DNA of 64,000 nt from Paenibacillus thalictri (GTDB lineage Bacteria; Bacillota; Bacilli; Paenibacillales; NBRC-103111), in the NCBI RefSeq assembly GCF_004307995.1, contig NZ_SIRE01000021.1, positions 124,001-188,000 of the forward strand. The letters are read 5' to 3'. A program made the position numbers and the translations under genes. The notes beneath the pieces were generated by a model that saw only the letters and a program-made list of their open reading frames with translations, was not told where the DNA came from and ran no database searches. Each line of letters starts with the position of its first letter. The first letter of the stretch is position 1. Below are positions 42,821 to 51,526 of this stretch, piece by piece.

Positions 42821-43312
42821 ATGTATAACATTAGAAAAGCAACCGTTGCCGACGTGCCCGGCATTACGGAGATATATAATGAAGCGATTGCCAATACGGT
42901 AGCCACATTCGACACGGAAACGAAGACGGTGGACAACCGCGAGGTGTGGTTTCACGGACACGGACCGAAACATCCGGTTCTGGTTGCGGTCCAAGACGCT
43001 AAGGTGCTTGGTTTTGCCTCGTTGAATCCGTATTCCGACCGGCAGGCGTACGAGAACACAGTAGAACTGTCGCTTTACATCCATGCCGACCATCGGGGAC
43101 AAGGCATCGGCAAAGCGCTGATGGAACAAGTGCTGGAAGCGGGACGCGAGGCCGGTCTGCACACGGTGCTGTCGCGTATCGTGGCAGGCAATGACAGCAG
43201 CATCCACCTTCATGAAGTGTTTGGCTTCGACCATGTCGGCATTATGCGGGAAGTCGGCTTTAAGTTCGGCAGCCTGCTGGACGTTTATTTGATGCAAAAA
43301 ATATATAAATAG
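42821..43312 (+). CDS. GNAT-family N-acetyltransferase (phosphinothricin acetyltransferase-like)
   Basis: Acetyl-CoA-dependent acetyltransferase of 163 residues. The PAT-type N-terminus (IRKATVADVPGITEIYNEAI) is followed by the acetyl-CoA loop HADHRGQGIGKALMEQ (R-x2-G-x-G/A) near residue 90 and the C-terminal GIMREVGFKFGSLLDVYLM. Likely targets are phosphinothricin-like compounds, methionine sulfone or free amines. ATG 42821 follows AGGTG by 6 bp. It is convergent with an AraC-type gene whose stop lies 13 bp away. Confidence 0.88.
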   Translation: MYNIRKATVADVPGITEIYNEAIANTVATFDTETKTVDNREVWFHGHGPKHPVLVAVQDAKVLGFASLNPYSDRQAYENTVELSLYIHADHRGQGIGKALMEQVLEAGREAGLHTVLSRIVAGNDSSIHLHEVFGFDHVGIMREVGFKFGSLLDVYLMQKIYK

Positions 43313-43324
43313 CAACGTCAAAAG

Positions 43325-44185
43325 CTACTTTCCTGTGCCGCTGCGCAGCGTTTCGGACGGGGCGATGCCCGTAACGGCCTTATATTGCTTCGAGAAAACA
43401 AACGGATCGGGGTAGCCGAGCTGCAGCGAAATTTCTTTGACGGATTGAGAGGAATGCTCCAGCAAATATGCGGCGTATTCGATCCGCGACTTAATCTGGT
43501 ATTCCTTGATTGTCAGTCCCGTCGACTGCCGGAACAGCAGGGAGCAATATTTGGGCGACAGTCCGGAGAGGGCGGCCAATTCCTTCACCGACAGCCGGCT
43601 GAGCGGATTTGTGTCGATGTAACCTTTGATCTGCATAATGGCATGGCGGGTCGGCTTGTTTTGCTCAAGCTCTTCCAGCTCGCGCGACATTTCGGCCAAC
43701 GTCTGGCAGATGGAGGCATGACATAACGCGTCTTTTTTGACGGACGGAGGGAGGCAATGATGCCGATGAATCGCCTCGAACAGCAGGCGGAATTTTTGCG
43801 TGTCCTGAGACTGGAAGAAAAAGTAACATGGGTTGGCGGTTGGCATATGCCGATCTTCTTTATAGCGGACGATTCTGAATCGAACCGTAATAATGCTTAA
43901 AGGTTCGGATAAATTGCGGGATGCCGAATGCATCGTGCCGTCGGAGACAACAAGCAGGCTGCCTGCGGTCAGCTTTACGGAGCGGCCGCCAAATTCGTAC
44001 GTCGCACAGCCGCTTCGGACAAACAGCAGGTGAACCTCGTCCAACACGCGTTCGTCGATGCGCCAGGAGGCTTTCACCGTTACGTTAAAACATCTGTGAA
44101 GCTGGAATATATACGAAGACAACGCCATCTGAAGAAGGGTGTCCAAATAAGCGGAGGCATCGCTTGGCATCAGACTTTTTGACAT
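43325..44185 (-). CDS. AraC-family regulator with cupin sensor domain
   Basis: 286 residues: an AraC_binding cupin-like sensor (about 1-150; SWRIDERVLDEVHLLFVRSG, LTAGSLLVVSDGTMHSA) and two C-terminal helix-turn-helix motifs (VKELAALSGLSPKYCSLLFR and EISLQLGYPDPFVFSKQYKA). ATG 44185 is chosen by the AAGGAG site; the longer form (44206) lacks one. It is divergent from a sulfatase gene with only 85 bp between starts, so it most likely controls that gene and itself in response to a sugar or sulfated ligand. Confidence 0.9.
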   Translation of the reverse strand: MSKSLMPSDASAYLDTLLQMALSSYIFQLHRCFNVTVKASWRIDERVLDEVHLLFVRSGCATYEFGGRSVKLTAGSLLVVSDGTMHSASRNLSEPLSIITVRFRIVRYKEDRHMPTANPCYFFFQSQDTQKFRLLFEAIHRHHCLPPSVKKDALCHASICQTLAEMSRELEELEQNKPTRHAIMQIKGYIDTNPLSRLSVKELAALSGLSPKYCSLLFRQSTGLTIKEYQIKSRIEYAAYLLEHSSQSVKEISLQLGYPDPFVFSKQYKAVTGIAPSETLRSGTGK

Positions 44186-44270
44186 GCCAATTCTCCTTTT
44201 TACCATGTAAGTTTAGATGATTGGTGTTTATAATTATAGTCATCCTAACATGGAATTCAAGGAGGTTCTT

Positions 44271-45629
44271 ATGGCTGTCCGACCTAATGTGATTTTTATT
44301 ATCGCCGATGATCATCGGTACAATGCGATCCGGGCGACCGGAGACAACACGGTGGTTACTCCCGCACTTGACGCTCTGGCCAATGCCGGCACCGTGATGG
44401 CTTCCACACATATCGTCGGCGGCGTCGACGGCGCGGTTTGCGTCCCGTGCCGCGCATGCGTCCATACGGGCACTCATATTTTTCAGGCGACGGAAAGCCA
44501 GGCGATCGGCAATCGCGCGGGAACCCATGTGATCCGCTCCGGGGCGGCAACGATGCCTGCGTGGTTTCGCGCACACGGCTATTATACGCATGCGATCGGC
44601 AAATGGCATAACGACACCGCCAGCTTTACGGCAGGTTTTTGCGGCGGCGATACGCTGCTTTTCGGAGGCATGAGCGATCATCGGCAAGTTCCCGTATTCG
44701 ATTACGATCCGGAAGGCCGTTATCCGCAGGAGGCAAGAAGAGTCGAAACGACATTTTCGACCGAGCTGTTTACCGGCAAGGCGATTGATTTTCTTGAGCG
44801 GCACGACTCGAACGAGCCGTTTTTCCTGTATTTGGCCTATACGTCGCCGCACGATCCGCGAACGGCGCCCGAGCCTTACGCCAGCATGTACGATCCGGCC
44901 CAAATCCCGCTGCCGCCGAGCTTTATGGACCGGCATCCGTTTGATAACGGTGAGATGGCCATTCGCGACGAAAAGCTTGCCGCCTTACCGCGCACGGAAG
45001 AGGAGACCAAGCGGCACATCGCCGACTATTACGCGATGATTACCCATATGGACCATCATATCGGGAAACTGATGGAGGCGCTTGCCGCAAGCGGCAAAGC
45101 GGACAACACGCTGATCGTCTACACGGCGGATCACGGGCTTTCCGTCGGGCAACACGGGCTGTTCGGCAAGCAAAATATGTACGATCACAGCATCCGGGTA
45201 CCATGGCTGCTCAAAGGCCCGGAGGTACCGGCGGCGAGGCGGGTGGATGAACTTGTTTACCAATTTGATATTTTTCCGACTTTATGCGATCTCACCGGCA
45301 TCGAACCTCCGCCGAATATCGAAGGAAAAAGCATGAATGCGCTTATCCGCGGGGAGGGGGGCCAAGGCAGGGAATCTCTTTATTCGCTGTATAAGGACAT
45401 TCAGCGGACGGTGAAGGACGACCGCTGGAAGCTGATCCGGTACCGCCGCTCTCATCTGACCGGACAAGGGACCAACTGCGAGCAGCTGTTCGATCTGCAA
45501 AACGACCCGTGGGAAACCGTCAATTTGGCGGACGATCCTCGTTTCCGGCCGGAGGCAAGCAGGCTGCAGAACGAATTGGCCAACTGGATGCACCGTGTCG
45601 GCGATCTGTATGCCGATCGTTTCCTGTAA
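44271..45629 (+). CDS. Sulfatase-family hydrolase (Cys-type), second copy
   Basis: 452 residues, cytoplasmic. Metal motif NVIFIIADDHRYNAIRATGD at the N-terminus, sulfatase signature VCVPCRACVHTG (C-x-P-x-R) near residue 60, and YTADHGLSVGQHGLFGKQNM near 290. The Cys would need formylglycine maturation, and no maturase is in the window. It is only distantly similar to the sulfatase at 6475. ATG 44271 has AAGGAGG 5 bp upstream; the in-frame start 54 bp earlier has none. It is controlled probably by the divergent AraC regulator. Choline-sulfatase, heparan- or ulvan-type sulfatases are possible relatives. Confidence 0.92.
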   Translation: MAVRPNVIFIIADDHRYNAIRATGDNTVVTPALDALANAGTVMASTHIVGGVDGAVCVPCRACVHTGTHIFQATESQAIGNRAGTHVIRSGAATMPAWFRAHGYYTHAIGKWHNDTASFTAGFCGGDTLLFGGMSDHRQVPVFDYDPEGRYPQEARRVETTFSTELFTGKAIDFLERHDSNEPFFLYLAYTSPHDPRTAPEPYASMYDPAQIPLPPSFMDRHPFDNGEMAIRDEKLAALPRTEEETKRHIADYYAMITHMDHHIGKLMEALAASGKADNTLIVYTADHGLSVGQHGLFGKQNMYDHSIRVPWLLKGPEVPAARRVDELVYQFDIFPTLCDLTGIEPPPNIEGKSMNALIRGEGGQGRESLYSLYKDIQRTVKDDRWKLIRYRRSHLTGQGTNCEQLFDLQNDPWETVNLADDPRFRPEASRLQNELANWMHRVGDLYADRFL

Positions 45630-45709
45630 GATTTCTGCTGCGGCACCGGAGGTTTTTCATAGAAAGTGATGTTACGCTCACGTACAGGGCAGGCGTCCTT
45701 GACGCCGCC

Positions 45710-46270
45710 CTAAGCTTCCATTTCATCCGCCATGGAGACAAGTTTGCTCAGTGTCTTCCAGTTGCGTACGGTCGCCGAAACTCCGAGCTTATGCAGATTG
45801 TTTGCCAGCTTGGAGTCCAGTATGCTGCTGCGGAACAGCAGATACACCTCGCGTCCGATAATCCGGTAATCATCGCTGGCGCTTTTATACGAGTCCACTT
45901 TGTCGATCCCTTCTTGTGCCGGAATCCCGGTTAAGAAGGCGACATGCAGACATTCTCCCCTGCAGGAAGCGGCCGCTTCCTGTACTTCCGCTGCGGAAAA
46001 CGGGCAGTTTGCCGCCACCTGCCGCAGCTCCTCGGCCTTTCGCAGCACCACTTTCAATTCGATGCCAAAATCCGCCTTTATCGCTTGTTCAATCCGGCTT
46101 TGCAGCGTTTCTTCCGGCTCCTCCGCATCAAACAAGACGTTGCCGCTTTGAATGTAGGTTTGAACCCGGCTTAAGCCGAGGGCCGTTAACGTGTGCCGCA
46201 GTTCGGCCATTTTGATTTTATTGTTTCCGCCTACGTTAATGCCGCGCAGCAGCGCAATATATGTTGCCAT
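45710..46270 (-). CDS. DUF1697 family protein
   Basis: 186 residues of the widespread DUF1697 family, function unknown. The N-terminus ATYIALLRGINVGGNNKIKM and the segment VQTYIQSGNVLFDAEE are diagnostic. ATG 46270 lies 8 bp after AGAGG. It is the last gene of a minus-strand trio with a histidine phosphatase and a flavin-binding PPOX-type protein. An inverted repeat (GGGCAGGCGTC/GACGCCGCCC, 45689-45711) lies at its 3' end but has no T-run. Confidence 0.9.
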   Translation of the reverse strand: MATYIALLRGINVGGNNKIKMAELRHTLTALGLSRVQTYIQSGNVLFDAEEPEETLQSRIEQAIKADFGIELKVVLRKAEELRQVAANCPFSAAEVQEAAASCRGECLHVAFLTGIPAQEGIDKVDSYKSASDDYRIIGREVYLLFRSSILDSKLANNLHKLGVSATVRNWKTLSKLVSMADEMEA

Positions 46271-46294
46271 CCGCCATACCTCTTTCATTGAAGT

Positions 46295-46840
46295 TTAAGT
46301 CCATATCCGCCGGATCGCCTTGTCCTTCTGATGGCCATGCAAGACCAGCTCATATACATCGGGATTGGTCAGCTTTGTCCATGTCTCATATCCGAAACGA
46401 TCGTCGAAACGGTTCAAAATTAGCGACATCAGATTGCCGTGAGTGACGACAGCGATGTTTGTTTCGGGCCTTTCGAGCAGCGCGGAAATGCTGCTCATCC
46501 CACGGTCCGCCGCTTCCCGCGACGATTCTCCGCCCGGATACGATAAATCCATATCGGTAAACGTCCTGCGAAGCATGTCCATCCAATGGTCCGCGTTTTC
46601 GCCCGACAATATTCTTTCGCACAAACGCGGGTCCGTATCAATCGACAGTCTTGTCTGCCGGGCCAGCGGAGATACGCTGGACACCGCTCTGGCGTATGTG
46701 CTTGAAACGATCCGCTCGATGTTTCTTCCGGCCAAACAGGAAGCGAGCACATCGGCTTGCCGCCGGCCTTCATCCGTTAAAGGGGCGTCCGGATGTTGTC
46801 CGTGGGCTTGGCAATGCCGGATGAGGTAAATCGTTTTCAC
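46295..46840 (-). CDS. Histidine phosphatase superfamily protein
   Basis: 181 residues, phosphoglycerate-mutase-like fold. The catalytic block is IYLIRHCQAHGQHPDAPLTD, where RHC replaces the common RHG, and the second His is in VVTHGNLMSLIL near residue 135. It may act on small phosphorylated metabolites. The start is GTG, 8-9 bp after GGGAGG. It follows the PPOX-type gene by 24 bp and precedes the DUF1697 gene by 24 bp, so the three are one transcript. Confidence 0.9.
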   Translation of the reverse strand: MKTIYLIRHCQAHGQHPDAPLTDEGRRQADVLASCLAGRNIERIVSSTYARAVSSVSPLARQTRLSIDTDPRLCERILSGENADHWMDMLRRTFTDMDLSYPGGESSREAADRGMSSISALLERPETNIAVVTHGNLMSLILNRFDDRFGYETWTKLTNPDVYELVLHGHQKDKAIRRIWT

Positions 46841-46864
46841 GTGGATCGCCTCCCGGGACGTGAT

Positions 46865-47500
46865 TTAATATAAACGTTTCTCGTAGCTTTCTTTCAGCGA
46901 TTGGGCGACGTCTTCTTCGGTGACGCCCATATGTTTGACATGTGCGGCTATGATGGCCGCAGGCCTTGGCAAATCTTCTTTGGCCGGCCAATGCCCGGGA
47001 TCCCAACATTGCGATCGTTTAAACGCTTTGGCGCAGTGGATGTAGCACTCTTCAACCTCCACTCCGATGCCGACAAGCGGGGTTTTGCCGTGTGCCGCCA
47101 TCCGTTCCATGATGTCAGGGTCCTTGACAATGGCTGCCCGGCCGTTGATTCTTAAGGTTTCCTCAAGCCCGGGGATGATAAAAATTAATCCGATTTGAGG
47201 ATTCGCTAGGATGTTTCGCAAAGAATCGAAACGTCTGTTGCCGGGCCGCTCGGGTATGACAAGATGCTTATCGTTCAAGACGCAAACGAATCCTTCCGCA
47301 TCCCCTCGCGGAGAAACGTCGCAGCAGCCGGTCGAATCGCTGGTGGCGATAAATAGCAGCGGCGTTTTGCTTATGTAATCGCGGCAGTGAGCGTCAATAG
47401 AATCGATACATTTGTTTTTGACCAGTTCGCCGGGGTATCCGAACAACGACCTTAATTCTTCTTCCGAATGAACAACTTGCTTGAAAGCTGTGCTATTCAA
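46865..47500 (-). CDS. PPOX-class FMN-dependent flavoprotein
   Basis: 211 residues, pyridoxamine-phosphate-oxidase-like split barrel of the MSMEG_1061-type. Visible are SKTPLLFIATSDSTGCCDVSP, the GDAEGFVCVLNDKHLVIPER strand pair and a C-terminal HCAKAFKRSQCWDP. The start is TTG 47500, since AAGGAGG sits exactly 7 bp upstream; the 93-bp longer frame lacks a ribosome site. It is the first gene of the minus-strand trio and probably an FMN- or F420-linked reductase. The substrate is unknown. Confidence 0.88.
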   Translation of the reverse strand: MNSTAFKQVVHSEEELRSLFGYPGELVKNKCIDSIDAHCRDYISKTPLLFIATSDSTGCCDVSPRGDAEGFVCVLNDKHLVIPERPGNRRFDSLRNILANPQIGLIFIIPGLEETLRINGRAAIVKDPDIMERMAAHGKTPLVGIGVEVEECYIHCAKAFKRSQCWDPGHWPAKEDLPRPAAIIAAHVKHMGVTEEDVAQSLKESYEKRLY

Positions 47501-47718
47501 TTTGTTACCTCCTTGCAGTAACTGCGTTTTCTTTTTTTGCCACCGCTGTCCTAATTTTACCATATGAAAGTCACAATGGTCTCGATCCACCAATCAAACG
47601 TCAAATTTCTCTAAAAAGTATATAATATTGCTGCGTATCGGAACAGGTTGTTGTATGATGAATCCGTATGCATTATGATGAAAATTATGGGAAATTCACA
47701 ACATGAAGAGGGGATTTA

Positions 47719-49416
47719 ATGAAATTGGGGATCGTTTCGAAGGTGATTTTACTTGTAGTCGCAACGGTATTGTTCAGCGTCGTTTCGCTTGTTGCAATCG
47801 GGTATCATGTAAACTACAAACAGATTGATGAAGCGGCGGGGGAAGAATTAATCGGATGCGCGAATATTACGTCCGGTTTATTAAGTGTGAATGATATCGA
47901 AGGATTAGCCGCAGGCAAAGTAACGGCTGATATGCAGATGAAGCTGGATTGGATCGTTGATCACAAGCCCATTTTTAAAAATGCATCGATCATGACCTTG
48001 GACGGAAAGCTGCTCGCTGTGGACAAAAGATTGCAGCAGCAAGGTTTTAAGGCAGGGGATGACTTCTACATCGATTCCAAAGATGCGGAGATGCTGAAGC
48101 AGATGAAACATCCTGTCGCTTCTACTATATATACATACGGCGGCGCGGAGAGAAAGACGGGTTATGCCCCGATTTATAAAAATCACGATGCCGGGCAAGA
48201 GATTGTGGCGCTAATGGCGATTGATTTCGACGCCAAAATTATTAGCGAACGCACTTGGAGCATGCTGACGTTCACACTGCAAGCCGGCGGTATTTTCCCA
48301 ATCGTCTGTGCGCTGCTCGCTTTTTGGATCATCCACAGGATGATGAAACCGATCGGGCCGATTGGCGCCCGCGTACAAAGTATTGCAAGCGGCGATTTGA
48401 CCGGCGCCGATATCCATGTTCGCAGCAATGACGAATTGGGACGGTTGGCTCGTTCCGTCAACGCGATGACCCACAGTTTGCGTGAAATGATCGATACGAT
48501 CAATTATACGACCAATGAGGTTAACGGGAACTCCGTTCAATTGGCCGATGAATCGCAGCAAGGAACGGTTTCGATCCATCGCATGACCGAAGCGTTCCAA
48601 CAAATTGCCGAAGGGGCCAAACTTCAAGAACAAAATGCGGTGGAAACAGCGGCTTCTACGGAACAGATGGCGATCGGTGTGACGCAAATAGCTGAGCGTA
48701 CCCAAGTCATGTCCGAATTGATGCAAGATACGGTCGCAAATGCGGAAACCGGATCAGCCGAGATGGAGCGGGTGGTGCGGCAAATGCAGCGGATTCATGA
48801 GTCCGTTGGCCGTACGGGTACGGTTGTAGCGGATTTGGAGAAAGATTCAAGCGAAATCGGCAGCATCATGGAAGTCATGAATGAGATTGCTTCCCAAACG
48901 AATTTGTTAGCGCTTAACGCTTCAATTGAAGCGTCGCGTGCCGGGGACCAAGGGCGCGGTTTTGCCGTGGTGGCAAGCGAGGTGCGGAAGCTGGCCGAGC
49001 AGTCCAAGGTATCGGCTGAACGGATTTCCGAGCTGATCGGGCACATCCAGGAGAACATTTCGCAAATGACACATGTGATGAAACAGGAAGAAGACGAGGT
49101 GCGGGCCGGCGAAGATGTACTGGTACGGCTTGAACGCTCATTCCGCCTGATCTATGAAAAAGCGCAGTCGGTCAACGACCAGGTCATCAGTGTATCGGCG
49201 ATATCCGAGCAAATATCCGCAGGTACGGAGCAGGTTGCCTCTTCCGTCTCGGAGGTGGCGGGTATCGCGCGCAAGTTTGCGGCGAATTCCGAACAGATTG
49301 CCAGCGGGGCGGAAACACAGCTGCTTTCCATGGAGCGGATCGCCGAAAGTTCGCGCGGAATCAAACATTTATCCGAAGAATTGGAGTCGAAGGTGCGCAA
49401 ATTCCGCGTTTCGTAA
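47719..49416 (+). CDS. Methyl-accepting chemotaxis protein
   Basis: Membrane chemoreceptor of 565 residues. First membrane segment at about 8-28, a sensory region of some 160 residues, second segment near 190-212, HAMP (about 213-268) and the signalling domain, whose hairpin tip carries IASQTNLLALNASIEASRAGDQGRGFAVVASEVR. It signals through CheW/CheA to the flagella. GAAGAGGGG precedes the ATG. TATAAT at 47621 is a -10 candidate. It is divergent from the PPOX operon. The ligand is unknown. Confidence 0.95.
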   Translation: MKLGIVSKVILLVVATVLFSVVSLVAIGYHVNYKQIDEAAGEELIGCANITSGLLSVNDIEGLAAGKVTADMQMKLDWIVDHKPIFKNASIMTLDGKLLAVDKRLQQQGFKAGDDFYIDSKDAEMLKQMKHPVASTIYTYGGAERKTGYAPIYKNHDAGQEIVALMAIDFDAKIISERTWSMLTFTLQAGGIFPIVCALLAFWIIHRMMKPIGPIGARVQSIASGDLTGADIHVRSNDELGRLARSVNAMTHSLREMIDTINYTTNEVNGNSVQLADESQQGTVSIHRMTEAFQQIAEGAKLQEQNAVETAASTEQMAIGVTQIAERTQVMSELMQDTVANAETGSAEMERVVRQMQRIHESVGRTGTVVADLEKDSSEIGSIMEVMNEIASQTNLLALNASIEASRAGDQGRGFAVVASEVRKLAEQSKVSAERISELIGHIQENISQMTHVMKQEEDEVRAGEDVLVRLERSFRLIYEKAQSVNDQVISVSAISEQISAGTEQVASSVSEVAGIARKFAANSEQIASGAETQLLSMERIAESSRGIKHLSEELESKVRKFRVS

Positions 49417-49463
49417 CTTGGAATAAAGCGGAGTATCGCGGTGATAACCTGCAAAGGTAAAAC

Positions 49464-49492
49464 TTGACTCTGTCATGGGCACTCTTTATAAT
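49464..49492 (+). promoter_or_regulatory. SigA promoter of argS
   Basis: TTGACT (49464-49469) and TATAAT (49487-49492) are separated by exactly 17 bp. Transcription should begin near 49499, giving a leader of about 112 bases before argS. Confidence 0.85.
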
Positions 49493-49540
49493 ATTGTTAT
49501 GTTATCTTCATGTTATGGTGGTAGGCTTATACATTGAAAA

Positions 49541-49568
49541 AAGGCACCCCGCAAGGGGTGCTTTATTG
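49541..49568 (+). terminator. Hairpin in the argS leader (terminator or attenuator)
   Basis: GCACCCC and GGGGTGC form a stem, extended by AAG and TTT to 10 bp, loop GCAA, followed by TTTATT. It lies after the argS promoter and before the argS start. It may end read-through from the chemoreceptor gene or attenuate argS. The leader is too short for a T-box and no T-box motif was seen. Confidence 0.7.
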
Positions 49569-49611
49569 CATAAATCATGTTTTTCTTGAGGGGATCAGAA
49601 AGGGGATTATT

Positions 49612-51333
49612 ATGGATTATAAAATACTGCTGGCCGATCAACTTGCGGCTCATGTGGAAGGAATCGGCCGCGACCAATTGGCGGACCTGATCGAATATCC
49701 GCCCAACCCGCAGATGGGCGATTTGTCGCTGCCGTGCTTTAAGCTGAGCAAACAGCTGCGTAAAGCGCCGCAGGCGATTGCCGAGGAGATCAAGACGAAG
49801 TGGCAGCCTCAAGGCGCTTTTGCGAGTGTGGATGCGGTTGCCGGCTATGTGAACGTGTTCCTGAACAAAGCGGCTTTTGCCGAAAGTGTAATTAGCGAGG
49901 TGCTTTCAAAAAAAGACCGCTACGGCTCGCAAAATATCGGCAACGGGCGCAATATCGTCATCGACTTTTCGTCGCCGAACATTGCCAAGACGTTCCATAT
50001 CGGTCACTTGCGGTCCACGATGATCGGCAACGCGATTTACAACATTTTTCAATACGAAGGCTACAATTGTATCGGCATCAACCATTTGGGAGATTGGGGC
50101 ACGCAATTCGGCAAGCTGATCGTCGCTTACAAAAATTGGGGCAGCGAAGCCGCTGTGGAAGCCGAAGGCATCGACGAGCTGCAGCGCATTTATGTAAAGT
50201 TGCATGATGAAGCGGAAACCCGCCCCGAGCTGGAGGACGAAGCCCGTGCCTGGTTTGTCAAGCTGGAGCAAGGCGACGAGGAAGCGCTGAAGCTGTGGAA
50301 ATGGTTTGTTGAGATCAGTCTGAAGGAATTCCAGAAGATGTACGAACTGCTTGGCGTACGGTTTGATTCCTATGCCGGTGAAAGCTTCTATAATGACAAG
50401 ATGGCTCCCGTGTTGGACGAGCTGAAGCAAAAAAACTTGCTTCAAGAAGATGACGGAGCGCTCCTGGTGCGGCTTGAGGATTACAACATGCCTCCTGCGC
50501 TCATGGTCAAAAAAGACGGCGGCACGTTGTACCATACACGCGACGTGACAGCGGCGATATACCGCCATAATACGTACGATTTTGAAAAGGCGATTTATGT
50601 GACCGACGCTGGCCAAAGCTTGCATTTTCAGCAGTGGTTCAAAGTCATCGAGTTGATGGGCTACGATTGGGCGAAAAACCTGCAGCACGTGCCGTTTGGC
50701 AAGGTCAGCCTGGAAGGCGCCAAGCTGTCCACCCGCAAAGGCAACGTTATCCGGCTTGAAGAGCTGCTGACGCAGGCGATCGACAAAACACGGGACATTA
50801 TCGAGCAGAAAAATCCGAATATGGAAAACAAAGAAGAGGTCGCACGGAAGGTTGGCGTCGGGGCGATTATTTTTAACGATTTGAGCAATAATAGGGTTAA
50901 GGATGTCGTCTTTTCCTGGGAAGACGCACTGAATTTCGAAGGCGAATCGGGACCTTACGTGCAATATACGCAAGCCCGCGCCTGCAGCATCCTGCGTAAA
51001 GCCAACGGCAGCGATTCTAACGAGCTGCCCGCCCATACGGGAACGTTGAATCCGGCCAAGCTGGAAAATGCGGAAGCTGTTGCCGTGCTGAAAGAAATTT
51101 ATTTGTTTGCGGAACGGGTGGAGCAAGCGATGAACAAGCTGGAGCCGTCTATCGTCAGCCGATATTTGGTCGACTTGGCGCAAAGCTTTAATCGTTTTTA
51201 CCACGAATGCCCGATTCTTAATGTGGAAGACCCGGAATTGCGTGCGGCGCGCCTTGCACTTGTCAAGTGTACGCAAATTACGATGGTCAACGGCTTGAGG
51301 CTGATCGGTCTGGAAGCCCCTGAGAAAATTTAA
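49612..51333 (+). CDS. argS: Arginyl-tRNA synthetase
   Basis: Class I aminoacyl-tRNA synthetase of 573 residues that charges tRNA-Arg. The HIGH motif is FHIGHLRSTMIGNAI near residue 126, the KMSKS-like loop is KLSTRKGNVIRLEE near 365, and the C-terminal DALR-type anticodon-binding domain follows. The N-terminal Arg_tRNA_synt_N domain is intact. ATG 49612 has AGGGG 6 bp upstream; the longer open frame would read through the leader hairpin. It has its own promoter and a terminator, so it is a single-gene unit. Confidence 0.97.
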   Translation: MDYKILLADQLAAHVEGIGRDQLADLIEYPPNPQMGDLSLPCFKLSKQLRKAPQAIAEEIKTKWQPQGAFASVDAVAGYVNVFLNKAAFAESVISEVLSKKDRYGSQNIGNGRNIVIDFSSPNIAKTFHIGHLRSTMIGNAIYNIFQYEGYNCIGINHLGDWGTQFGKLIVAYKNWGSEAAVEAEGIDELQRIYVKLHDEAETRPELEDEARAWFVKLEQGDEEALKLWKWFVEISLKEFQKMYELLGVRFDSYAGESFYNDKMAPVLDELKQKNLLQEDDGALLVRLEDYNMPPALMVKKDGGTLYHTRDVTAAIYRHNTYDFEKAIYVTDAGQSLHFQQWFKVIELMGYDWAKNLQHVPFGKVSLEGAKLSTRKGNVIRLEELLTQAIDKTRDIIEQKNPNMENKEEVARKVGVGAIIFNDLSNNRVKDVVFSWEDALNFEGESGPYVQYTQARACSILRKANGSDSNELPAHTGTLNPAKLENAEAVAVLKEIYLFAERVEQAMNKLEPSIVSRYLVDLAQSFNRFYHECPILNVEDPELRAARLALVKCTQITMVNGLRLIGLEAPEKI

Positions 51334-51359
51334 TAATACGAATTATCATATTGAAAACG

Positions 51360-51405
51360 ACCTGAGCTTTCACGGATTTATTTGCGTGAATGACTCAGGT
51401 TTTTA
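51360..51405 (+). terminator. Terminator of argS
   Basis: Outer arms ACCTGAG and CTCAGGT and inner arms TTCACG and CGTGAA form a two-part stem, followed by TTTTT. Confidence 0.9.
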
Positions 51406-51453
51406 CTTCCTAAAGAGCAGATTATTCAGAAAATTCGGTAAGTAATTTTTAGT

Positions 51454-51482
51454 TTGATTCTTACTAAAAATAAGTATATAAT
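51454..51482 (+). promoter_or_regulatory. SigA promoter of the azoreductase gene
   Basis: TTGATT (51454-51459) and TATAAT (51477-51482) with a 17-bp spacer. An inverted repeat fills the spacer and touches the -10 box. Confidence 0.85.
51461..51477. promoter_or_regulatory. Candidate redox-repressor operator in the azoreductase promoter
   Basis: TTACT-N7-AGTAT, nearly a perfect inverted repeat, lies between the -35 and -10 boxes. It resembles the TTAC/GTAA-type dyads bound by YodB/CatR (MarR/DUF24) quinone-sensing repressors that control azoreductases in Bacillus. The match is by eye. Confidence 0.5.
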
Positions 51483-51526
51483 AAAGAAAGAGAAAGACAA
51501 TCAGATTAATTGGGAGGAACTTCAAT

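Noticed and set aside
45689..45711. Terminator after the DUF1697 gene
   Set aside because: The inverted repeat GGGCAGGCGTC/GACGCCGCCC has no T-run on either strand, so it is only mentioned with the gene.
47605..47640. SigD-type flagellar promoter for the chemoreceptor
   Set aside because: TAAA is present but the GCCGATAA-like -10 is not found at the right distance; a TATAAT is nearer.
49499..49611. T-box leader of argS
   Set aside because: Only about 112 bases long, no T-box sequence and no specifier-loop structure seen.
49906..51276. Minus-strand frame of 456 codons opposite argS
   Set aside because: Shadow of a GC-biased third codon position; argS motifs occupy the plus strand completely.
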